Source: Porphyra umbilicalis (taxonomy: Eukaryota > Rhodophyta > Bangiophyceae > Bangiales > Bangiaceae). Taken from it: a stretch of 64,000 bases of DNA. The notes under the pieces were generated by a model that worked only from the letters and a program-made list of their open reading frames with translations, had not been told where the DNA came from and did not search any database. The first letter of the stretch is position 1, and the number at the start of each line of letters is the position of its first letter. The stretch is from contig KV919009.1 of NCBI GenBank assembly GCA_002049455.2, positions 1-64,000 on the forward strand. Direction: 5' to 3'. Shown here one piece after another: positions 32,360-42,373 of the stretch. The position numbers and the translations under genes were made by a program.

Positions 32360-33824
32360 GGTGAGAGGTTGGAGCGGGGGTTGTACACAAGCACGACCGG
32401 CAGCGTGAGAAGCAGCTGGTCTGTGGGGCGACAGCGTCGGTCGTCAGAGCAGGGAGCTGTGCGGCGCAGGCCTGATGAGCTGCACCGGACCTCGCGGTTA
32501 GGTGCCCACGTCGGTGCCGGTGAGTGGGGGGGGGCCGCGTCCCCGTTGTGGAGAGGACGCCATTGGCGCTGCCGCCACACCACTTCGCCACCGCATGTCC
32601 CACGCGGTGCGCCCAGTCCAGAAAATGAGGTCAGCTGGCGAAATAGGCGGCCTGAGCGCGCGCCCCCAGTCAGCATGTCAGCACGGACCGGGCACCTACG
32701 GTTCGGCAGGAGTGTGCCGCACAGCGGCCCGACAGCTACGCTCCTGCCAGCGCGTGCGCGGCGTGGCCCACTTGGCAGGCCTGCTTTGATGATTGGGGAC
32801 GTGCCTGGTGCTTTGCTACAACGACTGCTGACCGCCTGACGGTGCATCTGATCTGGCCCGCGCCTCGCGAGCAGGCCTGTCTGATTTTCATTGGACCCGC
32901 AGTTCGTACTGTATCGTCTTTGTAGTTAAGAGTACAGTGGTAGTTGGCCGTAGTTTGAACTACAGACAGCTCTGGCACATGAGTCAGCCTGGCCGGGAAT
33001 CATAGCCACTGACACACATTGTTGACATCACCACTGAAGAGGTATTTTTAAAAACATACTCGCGTGCCAGACCATGTTGCCGTCTTCGTGGCGCGGGGTT
33101 GAGCGCTATGGTTTTATTCCCTGCCTCCGAGCAAGAAGCCCAACGCGGCGAACGGCATCCGCCTCGATGAGCGCCATGTCTTGCCACCCGCCCTTCCCCC
33201 GTGTATGCTCCTCCTGCTCCCTGGCGGTGGCGCGTCCCCCCCCCACGACGGTTTTTTTCTAGGCCGCTAGCCGGATCCCGCTTCCACCCGTTTCTCGCCC
33301 GCGTTGGTTGGCCTGCGGCCGCTGATACCCGCCGCGTCGCCCCTGCCACGTCTACCCGCGCGCGTCGATGGCGCTACTCGCGTGCCTGCCATCCACAGCG
33401 GCCCAGGCGATGCCCGCCCCGCTCTGGGAGCGGCGGGCCGGCCCCATTTGGCGTGGCAGCGGCGCCGCGCCGCTTGTCTCCACCGCCGCTGCGGGCGCGT
33501 GCCCGGGGCCCCTCTGGGGCATCTTGACGTCTGGGGGCACCGCTGCCGCGCCCGCACCTCAGACGCAAGGCGGTCGCGGATGTGCGCGCGCGGCCGACAT
33601 AAGGGCGATGGCGGTGGCTCCGGCGGCGCGCGGCCGAAATGAGGGCGGTGGTCGTGGCGGCGGCTTGCGCGCGCCCACGTCGGGTGGCTGCGTGGCGCAC
33701 CTGGCTGTTGGGTGGCGCCGGGCCCGGCGGGCGGGGGGGTTTTGTGGGATACCGGGTGGGGCCGGGGCGGGTCGCGCGGCGGCCGAGCCCTAGTGCGTGC
33801 GCGCCGTGGTGCTGCGGGCGTGTC
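32360..33824. other. Divergent promoter region
   Basis: This separates the membrane-protein gene (-) from the ABC transporter (+), so it should hold both promoters. A lower-GC patch at 32,900-33,070 includes GAGGTATTTTTAAAAACATACTCG. Open frames here have no recognisable domain. Confidence 0.4.
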
Positions 33825-36800
33825 ATGGCGGACGGTGGCGCAGACGGGGACGTTGTGGACGGGCGTGGCGGCGGGCGGGCGCCGCTGCCATCTGGGGCGT
33901 CGTCGTCTATTGGTGGCAACGGGCCGGGCGGGTCGGCGGCCACCCCTGGCAGCAGCAGCCACAGTGGGACGGGCGGGCAGGGGAGTGCCAAGGGCGGTGG
34001 CGGCGATTCCACTTCGGACGCTGCCGTCAGTCCCCCCGACGCCGTGCCCGTGTCGCTGGTCGGCCTATTTCGTTTTTCGACGACGGGGGATGCTGCGCTG
34101 ATGGCCGTTGGCACCGTTGCTGCCGCGGGCCATGGAGCCATGCTGCCCATCTTTAGTATACTCTTTGGCGACATAATCACGTCGGGCGGGGCGGGCACCC
34201 AGTCGGGCGACGCGGCGCGGCTGCTGGACGAGATGGAGACGCTCGCGCTCAAGCTCCTCGGCCTGTCGGTGCTGGCGGCGGTGCTCGCCTTTCTCCAAGT
34301 CTTTTGCTGGTCGCTCGCGGCGACGCAGCAGGGCGCCCGCATCCGCAGCCGCTACGTCGAGTCCCTCTTTCGCCAAGACGCGGCCTGGTACGACGCGCAG
34401 GATAGTGGGGAGCTCACCGCCCGCGTCGCGAGCGACGTGGACATCATGACACTCGGCATGGGCCCCAAAGTCGGCTACGCGACCCAGTACTTTTCGTCAT
34501 TTGTGACGGGCCTGTCGGTGGCCTTTGCGTACGGCTGGGCGCTGACGCTCGTCATTGTGGCGGTCGTCCCCGTCCTTGCCGTCGCCGGCGCGGCGTATGC
34601 CAAGGTCATGGCCGGCGCGTCGCTGGCCGCCCAAACGGACTATGCCAAGGCCGGCGGCGTTGCCGCCGAAGTCCTTGGCCTCATCCGCACGGTCGCCGCG
34701 TTTGGCTCTGAGGCGCAAGAGGCGGCGCGGTACGAGGGCCACCTCCGCTCCGCGGCAGCGACGGCCAAGCGCCGCGCCGTCCTCGCGGGCGCGACCATGG
34801 CCCTCACCTTTTTTACGCTCCTCAACTCGTACGCGTTGGCGTTTTGGGTCGGCAACCGGCTGGTGCGTCGCGGGGACATGCTGCCGGGCGACGTCTTGAC
34901 CGTGTTTTTTTGCGTCTTGATCGGCGCCATGGGGATTGGCCAAGTGCAGCCGAGCGTCGCCGCGTTGAACGCGGCGCGGGGGTGCGCGCCCCGCATCTTT
35001 GAAATCATCGACCGGGCGAGCGCCATTGACCCGTTGGAAGACGCGGCGGGGGAGGTGCTCGAGGCGTCATTAGTGCGCGGGGACCTGTCGCTCGTCGACG
35101 TGGATTTTACGTACCCGACGCGGCCCGACGACCTGATTCTTCAGCAGCTGTCCCTGTCCGTGTCCCGGGGCCAGACCCTGGCACTGGTGGGCACCAGCGG
35201 CTGTGGCAAGGTATGTTTTCATGTGGGGCTCCCGCTGGGAGTCGCGGTGACGGTGGTGGACGGAACCGGTCTTGTGGTGCACTTGTGGCACTGTGTGTGT
35301 TGGCATTGAGCGCACCGCGCATCTCTGCATCGACGGCTGTCGACAACGGGCGACTGACCGCATTGTCCCATGCATTGTGTGGCTCCCTCGTGGCTTTTTT
35401 CGCGGGTGCGTTCGTCCATCCCTTCACGCGGTGCCGCCTGCAGAGCACGGCCATTCAGCTGCTAGAGCGGCTGTACGATCCATCGGCAAGCTCCGGCGCC
35501 ATCCTCCTGGACGGGGTCGACGTGCGCACGCTCAACGTGCGGTGGCTGCGAGGCACCATCGGCTACGTGTCCCAGATGCCGACGCTGTTTAGCCTCTCCA
35601 TCCGCGACAACATTGCGCTCGGCGCGGGCGTCACCGTGGACGTGGATTCCGCCAGCGGCCGTCGCACCATCCGCGTGGCGACCGTGACGGAGGAGGACGT
35701 CGTTGAAGCGGCCAAGACGGCCAACGCCCACTGCTTTATCTCCCGCCTGCCCGACGGCTACGACACGATGCTCGGCGCAAGGGGTGCTCTGCTCAGCGGC
35801 GGTCAAAAGCAGCGGGTGGCGCTCGCGCGCGCGCTAGTGCGGCGCCCGAGCATCCTGCTGCTGGACGAGGCGACGAGCGCGTTGGATTCCGCGAGTGAGC
35901 GGGCGGTGCAAGTGGGCCTCCGCCGCGCCGCCCACGGCCGCACCTCGGTTGTGATTGCGCACCGGCTGAGCACCATCTGCGACGCGGATGTCATTGCTGT
36001 CATGGGCCAAGGCGGGCGGGTGGTGGAGCGGGGCACCCACGCGGAGCTGATGGCCCTCCCGGGGGGCACGTACCGCCACCTGGTACAGCTCCAGAGCGTC
36101 ATCAAGGAGACAAAGGCACAGCGTGCGGCGCGCAAAGCCGCCCGGGCGGCCCTTGATAGCAGCGGCGGCGAGGCCGAGGCCACCAGCAGCAGCACGGTGT
36201 TGGACGCCCCCACCGATGACGATGACGCCGTGGTGGCGGCGGGCGCGCCGGCCGTGTCGTCCGGCGCGGAAGCTGGCGAGCCGCCGCTGCCGGTGGACAA
36301 GGGCGTCTTCTTCCGGGCGCTGCGGGCCAATGCCCGCGAGTGGCCCCACATCCTGCTCGGCACCATCTGCGCCTTTGTGTCGGGCGCCGCGTGGCCGGTC
36401 TTTGCGGTGGTGCTAAGCAAGCTCCTGATCCTGCTGAGCGACTCGTCAGAGGCGGCCGACGACGACGTGAACGTGTACTGCATCGCCATTGTGGTGGTCT
36501 CGACCTGCCAGGCGCTCGGTCAATGGGGGCAGATTGCGCTGCTCGGGGTGGCGGGCGAGCAGCTGACGCTCAAGCTCCGCGCCCGCTCCTTCCGCAAGAT
36601 GCTCCGCTTTGAGGTGTCCTACTTTGACAAACCGGCGCACAGCGTCGGGGCGCTGGGCGTCCGACTGGCGACGGAGAGCACCAAGGTGCGGGGCCTCACC
36701 GGCGACGCGGCGGGTACGCTACTCATGGCAGTTGGGGCGGTCGGCGTGGGGGTGGTGCTCGGTCTGACGGCGTGCTGGCAGGTCGCCCTCAGCGTCCTGG

Positions 36801-38486
36801 CGCTGATGCCAGCGGTGGCGCTCAACGGGTACCTCGAGGTGGTCGTCATGTCGGGCACGGACGCCCAGTCCCAAGCGTGGTTTGCCCGTGCAGGGCGGGT
36901 GGCCTCTGAGGCGGTCGACAACATCCGCACCGTGACGATACTCGGTGCGCAGCAGTTTTTCTTGGACAAGTACAATGCAGGTGCGAATGTGGGGGGGAGG
37001 GCGTCGCAAACGTGCTATTACGGTTCTCATTGGCGGTGCTGCTGTTTGGTCCCGTGGCGCACGGTCGGCGGGTGACTAACCACCAGGTCTGGTGCATTTG
37101 ATTCCAGCCGTTTGTGCTACCGCCACACTTTCTTTTTGTTTGGTTTCCTGGACGTATCTGGCCGACTGTCGCTCGCTCTGGTTTCGGCTTTGGCAGAGCT
37201 TGCTGGCCCTGTGGCCCGTGGCCGTCGCGGCGCCATGTGGACGGGGGTCGGGTTTGGGTTTTCAGAGGCGTGCATGTATTTGTCTTTTGCACTTGCCTTC
37301 TGGTTTGGCGCGCGGCTGACTGTGCGCGGCGTATGCAGCTTTGAGGACACGCTTTGGTCGACGCAGGCCATCTTCTTTGGCATGATGATGGTACGCCTCT
37401 CCTTTTTTTTTCATTTTTACGCTTCCTTGGCGTTGTCTTTATTTTGATGTTGTCTTGATTTTGTTGTTGTCTTGTGCTTTTCGCTCTGCCACACGGCTTG
37501 TCGGCCTCAGCCCGTTTTCTCACCTCATCCCGTCTCTTGCAAGTCGTGACTGGCTCTCCGATCCTCTGTTTCTTTTCCCGGCTGTGTTGCAGATTGGTCA
37601 AGCGGCGGTGACTGCGCCGGACCTGTCTGGCAGTCTCGTTGCCGCGACCAACATCTTTCGACTGCTCGACCGCCCGTCGGCCATTGACCCACTGGCGCCA
37701 TCGGGCGACCGCCCGACCCCCGTCCAAGGTGCCGTGGCGTGCACCGATGTGGGGTTTGCCTATCCCACCCGCCCCGACATCCGCGTCCTCCGCGGGCTCT
37801 CCGCGGCTGTCGCCGCCGGCAAGTCCCTGGCGCTGGTGGGCGAGTCGGGCTGCGGCAAGTCGACCGTCGTCGCCTTGGTGCTCCGCTTCTACGATGTCAA
37901 TGACGGGTCTGTCGGGCTGGACGGCCTCGACGTGCGCGCGTGGGACGTGACGCACCTGCGGTCACAGCTGGCGCTCGTCTCCCAAGAGCCCGACCTCTTC
38001 TCCCTCTCCGTGCGCGACAACATTGCGTTTGGCTTCCCGTCGAGCGACGACGGCACGGTGGCGACGGAAGGACAGGTGGAGGCGGCGGCGCGGCTGGCCG
38101 CCGCCCACGAGTTTATCGTCGACCTCCCCGACGGCTATGACACGCACGTCGGAGAAAGGGGCACGCGCCTGAGCGGTGGCCAGCGCCAACGCATTTGCCT
38201 CGCCCGCGCGCTGGTGCGGTCACCTCGGTGCTTGTTGTTGGATGAGGCGACTAGTGCGCTCGACTCGGTGGCGGAGCGAGCGGTGCAGGCGGCGCTCGAC
38301 GCGGCGGTGGCCGCCCGCGCGCGCACGACGATCATGATAGCTCACAGGCTGTCGACGGTGCGCGCCGCGGACGTGATTGCGGTGGTGGACGAGGGGGTGG
38401 TCGTGGAGGCGGGCTCGCACGAGGAGCTGCTGGCTGCTGGTGGAGCTTACCTCAAGCTGGTGCAAAATCAGGCGATGGACACTTGA
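33825..38486 (+). CDS. Full-size ABCB/MDR (P-glycoprotein-like) ABC transporter, 4 exons
   Basis: An ATP-driven membrane exporter of the TMD-NBD-TMD-NBD type. Proposed exons are 33,825-35,210, 35,444-36,980, 37,197-37,390 and 37,593-38,486, giving 1,336 aa. Introns are GTATGT...CAG (233 bp), GTGCGA...CAG (216 bp) and GTACGC...CAG (202 bp), in phases 0, 1 and 0; all joins keep family sequence continuous. NBD1 has Walker A GTSGCGK|S (split by intron 1 after K462), LLSGGQKQRVALARA, ILLLDEATSALD and VIAHRLST. NBD2 has GESGCGKST, LSGGQRQRICLARA, CLLLDEATSALD and MIAHRLST. All catalytic elements are present in both halves. An intracellular-loop signature (SGELTARVASDVD) precedes the second helix pair. 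The N-terminal ~70 residues are Gly/Ser-rich and variable. Substrate cannot be read from sequence; lipids, hormones or xenobiotics are typical for ABCB. Confidence 0.95.
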
Positions 38487-38971
38487 GTGGCCGGCATGGC
38501 CGTGGTGCTGTGTGGTTTCGTTTCTTGGTGGGGGCCCTGCCTATCGTTTGAAGGGTTATGCGTATGGGCGTACCGACTGTGACGGGTCTCCATTACAGTT
38601 TCTTCTGCGACGAACAACCTCGCAGCTGTGTATCCGCCGCGTGTCACTGAATTGCTTGCTCTGTGGATTGGATGACTTTCGCCTTGCTTCGATAGCAGCT
38701 TGCTCCTATTTGCATCCTCTACATGTAGAGCCGCCGTCCCCCCGTGATGTCGGGTCTGCGCCGCCTTCCATCGGAATCAGAGGCAACCGCCCCGCTGTCG
38801 CCACGGGCGTTCCACCCGCGCGGCCGCCACGGCACTCCATTGCCGGCCCGCTGCCGTTGCGACGCCCGCCGCCGTCTGTGCGACAGACGCCCGCCGCCCT
38901 CCCGTTACCCCCCCGTCGCCCTTGAGCTGCCATTGGAAACCCTGGGGCGGACGTTGACACGCTTCCCCTCC
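38487..38971. other. Intergenic after the ABC transporter
   Basis: This holds the transporter 3' untranslated region and the upstream region of the mPGES-2-like stub. No repeat or gene was noticed. Confidence 0.4.
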
Positions 38972-39472
38972 ATGGCGTCCTCCTCCGTGCGGGTGGCGCG
39001 CCTCGGCCGCACCGCCGTGGCGTCGGCGTGGGCGGCGGCGGCCGCCCCGCCGCCCGCGCCCGCCGCCGCCGCCGCCGCCGCCGCCATTGTCGGCTTCCCC
39101 CACACGGCTGGCGGCGCGCCCGGCCTGCACTCGCCGACGCGGACGCTGGCGCCCCGGTGGGCGTCGTCGGCCGCCGCGGGGGCCCCGCCGGCGGGTTCGG
39201 CGGCGGCGGCCGCCGCCGCGGCGGCGGCGGCGGGCCCGCCGCCATCGCCGCCGCCGCGGGGTGGGGGCGGGCGGGAGCGCTCCCCGACGCGACGCTGGGG
39301 CGCCGCGTCCCTGTCGACGGCGGCGGCGGCGGCAGCGGCGGCGGGCGCGGCGGCGGCGGCTGGCGGGGGGGTGGCCGCCGCCGACGCGCGGCCGGCCGAG
39401 GCGGGCCCGTCGCCGCCGGCGGGTGCCATGCCATCCGTGACGCTGTACCAGTATGTCCCTTGCCCGTACTAA
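38972..39472 (+). pseudogene. 5' stub of a mPGES-2-like glutaredoxin/GST-fold gene
   Basis: ATG 38,972 opens 166 codons. The N-terminus (MASSSVRVARLGRTAVASAW, then Ala-rich, later LAPRWASSAAAG) looks like an organelle-targeting peptide. The last residues, MPSVTLYQYVPCPY, match the start of the glutaredoxin-like domain of membrane prostaglandin E synthase 2-type proteins, where the motif is LYQYxxCPxC. The frame stops (TAA) exactly before the second cysteine would be expected. The next bases belong to a 63-bp tandem repeat followed by a dispersed repeat. A GT at 39,466 could instead be a splice donor, but I see no continuation exon before the TrpRS gene, so truncation by rearrangement or insertion is more likely. 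Confidence 0.5.
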
Positions 39473-39599
39473 GTACAGATTCGTGATCGGTGTGCCGATC
39501 ATCATTGTGGGCCTTATACAGGGCACCGATGGCAAGTACAGATTCGTGATCGGTGTGCCGATCATCATTGTGGGCTTTATACAGGGCACCGATGGCAAG
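39471..39599 (+). repeat. 63-bp tandem duplication
   Basis: AAGTACAGATTCGTGATCGG... occurs at 39,471 and again at 39,534 with one change (GGCCTT/GGCTTT); a third truncated start, AAGTATGCACT, follows at 39,597. The unit length keeps frame and would encode KYRFVIGVPIIIVGLIQGTD plus G. It lies exactly at the break of the mPGES-2-like stub. Confidence 0.9.
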
Positions 39600-39671
39600 T
39601 ATGCACTCGGTGCATCGTCAGCTTTGACTCAGTTTCCCAACGGAGCCCAACGGTTCTTCAACGATCACACG

Positions 39672-39955
39672 CATTTTTTTTGCCTAGCCACGTCGTGTTA
39701 CCGCCTCAGCGTCATCAGCGGGCCATTTATTCCACAAAAAGGCGTTCGAGACAACTGTGGGATGCAAGGAAAAACGTCTATCTCTCAAGCCTATGGTCGT
39801 AGCCGCCTGAAAGTGTGTCATAAAAAAGCTGATGAAGTAGGTTCCAGGATGCGTCCATGTGGAGCGCCAAGGCTCGTTCCATTGCCGAGTTCTGTGCGCG
39901 CCAATATGAGTCGCGCTGATGCGCCTTAATGCGTGGAATCGACCTTTAGTCAAGA
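39672..39955. repeat. Dispersed repeat, fullest copy
   Basis: Its left half matches 15,304-15,420 (CAGCGTCATCAGCGGGCCAT, GGGATGCAAGGAAAAACG). Its right half matches 19,550-19,692 (AAAAAAGCTGATGAAGTAGG, GCGCCTTAATGCGTGGAATC). No coding signal is seen. It is probably a non-autonomous element of which the other two are fragments. Confidence 0.75.
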
Positions 39956-40648
39956 ACCAGTGTTCGAGGCAGGAAATGCTCCTTCCAAATCGAATGCGGC
40001 GGCAATATCTTCTGCAGTAGCCCTGTGATGAGAAAAAGAGCGAATGGACACAAACATTCGTAGACAAAAGTTGCTCAGGACATGCATGTCGTGACCACAT
40101 TGGCTTCCCCCCCCCTTTCCCGGCCAGCGGCGCATTGCACCTTCTTCGTGCACAGCTTGACACGCTGTGCCGGGCACGAACGTCATCATGACGTTCAGAA
40201 CAACATACCTTGCTGGTCGGTGCCCATGATGGGCACATGATGGGCACCGACCAGCAAGGTGTGTTGTTCTGAGCAGCCCCCGTCTGCCGACGCTCACGCC
40301 ACGAGAGCTCCATAAGTACGGCAGCGCGCAAGAACAAGCTCGAGGCGGCCGGTTCGGTTGCTCACCCGTGGACAAGTATTTGATCCGGTGGTGCCTGTCG
40401 GAGCGCCTATCATATTTCATAAATCACGGACAGTTGGTTGAACACAAGCCGGATCGCATTCTACGTTGCGTTGCCGACGGTGACCCCGGTGGCGAGACGA
40501 CGCAGGCGGTGCTGGCTATCACGCTACCTCGCTCTTGTTGTGTTCTTCAAGGTCTCGTCAGCGGCAGCACTGCTAGTTGTCAGTCGGGCACCTTCTGTTC
40601 GTTTCCCATTTGTGTTCCCCCCTTGTCTTTGTCTCTCGAGCTTTGGCC
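39956..40648. other. Upstream region of the TrpRS gene
   Basis: This contains the hairpin described separately and, from about 40,380 on, the probable promoter/5' untranslated region of the synthetase gene. No ORF with a recognisable domain is present. Confidence 0.4.
40196..40271. other. Near-perfect 32-bp-stem hairpin
   Basis: CAGAACAACATACCTTGCTG plus GTCGGTGCCCAT (40,196-40,227) pairs with 40,240-40,271 with a single mismatch (a G:U in RNA). The loop is 12 nt, GATGGGCACATG. It could be a small-RNA precursor, a protein-binding cruciform or a relic of an inverted insertion. Confidence 0.9.
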
Positions 40649-42373
40649 ATGGCGTCCAACGGCGACGCCCCGTCCAGTGCGGCGCCCGCCGCCTCGCCCG
40701 CGGGCGCGCCCGCCCGAGACGCACCGGCGGGCGCCCTCCCCGCTGGCGACCCCACCGTCGTCGTCACCCCGTGGGAGGTGTCGGGCATCGTCGACTACAC
40801 CAAACTCATTCAGCAATTTGGCTCGTCGCCGCTGACACCCGAACTCGTGGCACGGCTGGAGCGGGTGACGGGACGGCCGGCACACCACTTCCTGCGGCGG
40901 GGCATCTACTTTAGCCACCGGGACGTGGACAAGATGCTGGACCTGCACGAGGCAGGGCAAAAGTTCTACCTGTACACAGGGCGGGGTCCGAGCAGCGCCA
41001 GTCTCCATCTGGGTGCGTTGGCGGTGGTGACAGGGTGAATGTGAATGGGGTCAACGGGGTATCAGTCCTGTTGGGCTGGTCCTGGTTTTGGGCTTATGTC
41101 GGCAGCCTGCGACAGCGCTATCATATTTTGGGTCTTGTGCAACTGCCTGGCTCTGTACTAACTGAGGAGGCTCCTTTTTGTACTCTCCGTGACTTATGGT
41201 CTCCTGCGCTCTCGCCACACTCCTTTTGATGCATGGCTCGCAATGGCATTGCTACCGCTGCCATTCATTCTGTCTTGGACGCCTTGCAGGCCACCTCACG
41301 CCTTTCATGTTTACTAAGTACCTACAGGACGCCTTTGACGCCGTGGTCGTCATTCAGCTGACCAACGACGAGAAGTTCCTCTTCTCTAAGGAGACCAAGC
41401 GGCCGCTGGAGGAGTTCACGAGGTTGGGCAGAGAAAATGCCAAGGTATGGCTGTTGTTCTGCGTGTCCACGCCCTGTGCCCGATTCTCATTTTGCTCACG
41501 AGCTGCTACACGCAGCCTTTTGCTGTGTCTGACGTTTCCGTGTGTTCCGTACCGGAGTATGGGTTCTGTCCGCTCCACCACGTGCCTCTCTGTTTTCCTC
41601 GTGCTGACGTCTCTCTCCACCTCCGCCACCCACAGGACATCATCGCGTGTGGCTTCAACCCGGAGAAAACGTTCATGTTCATGGACACGGACTACATTGG
41701 GTCGTTGTACCCCAACGTGCTCCGCATCCAGCGGGCGGTGACGTACAACCAGGTCAAGGGTATCTTTGGGTTCACTGACTCGGACAACATTGGCAAGCAT
41801 GGCTTTCCCGCGGTGCAAGCCGCGCCCTGCCTCTCCTCCTCCTTCCCCGTGCTCTTTGGTGGCCGCACGGACGTGCCATGCGTCGTACCGTGCGCCATCG
41901 ACCAAGACCCCTACTTTCGGATGACCCGCGACGTGACGCCCAAGCTTGGTGCGCGCAAGCCCGCGCTCCTCCACTCCAAGTTCTTCCCCGCCTTACAGGG
42001 GGACAACACCAAGATGTCCGCGTCGGACGCGTCGTCGGCCATCTACCTGGATGACTCGGGCAAGGTCGTGAAAAAGAAGATCAACAAGCATGCATTTTCG
42101 GGTGGCGGCGCGACGGTAGAGGAACACCGCGCTAAAGGGGCCAACGTGGACGTTGACATCCCTTATCGCTACCTGACCTTCTTTTTGGACGACGACGAGG
42201 AGCTCGACCGCATCCGCACCGAATACGCGGCCGGGCGGATGCTGACTGGTGAAATCAAGGCGGCGCTGATCGCCGTGCTGACACCGCTCGTCGAGGGTCA
42301 CCAGGCGCGGAGAGCGGCTGTTACGGACGAGGTCATCGACCAGTTTATGGCCGTGCGACCCATGCAGCTGTGA
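40649..42373 (+). CDS. WARS1: Tryptophanyl-tRNA synthetase (cytosolic type), 3 exons
   Basis: This class I synthetase charges tRNA-Trp. Exons are 40,649-41,012, 41,290-41,444 and 41,636-42,373, encoding 418 aa. Introns are GTGCGT...CAG (277 bp) and GTATGG...CAG (191 bp). Spliced, the protein runs [20 protein letters not shown] (the HIGH-type motif spans the first splice), [40 protein letters not shown], and the KMSKS-type loop [18 protein letters not shown], in the order and spacing of eukaryotic/archaeal-type TrpRS. The N-terminal ~35 residues are Ala/Pro-rich and replace the WHEP extension found in animals. I chose ATG 40,649 because the frame upstream is non-conserved; no clear organelle targeting peptide is seen. 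Function is certain from motifs; location is inferred. Confidence 0.95.

Noticed and set aside
33374-34342. Minus-strand ORF antisense to the ABC transporter start
   Set aside because: Composition shadow of exon 1; no family resemblance.
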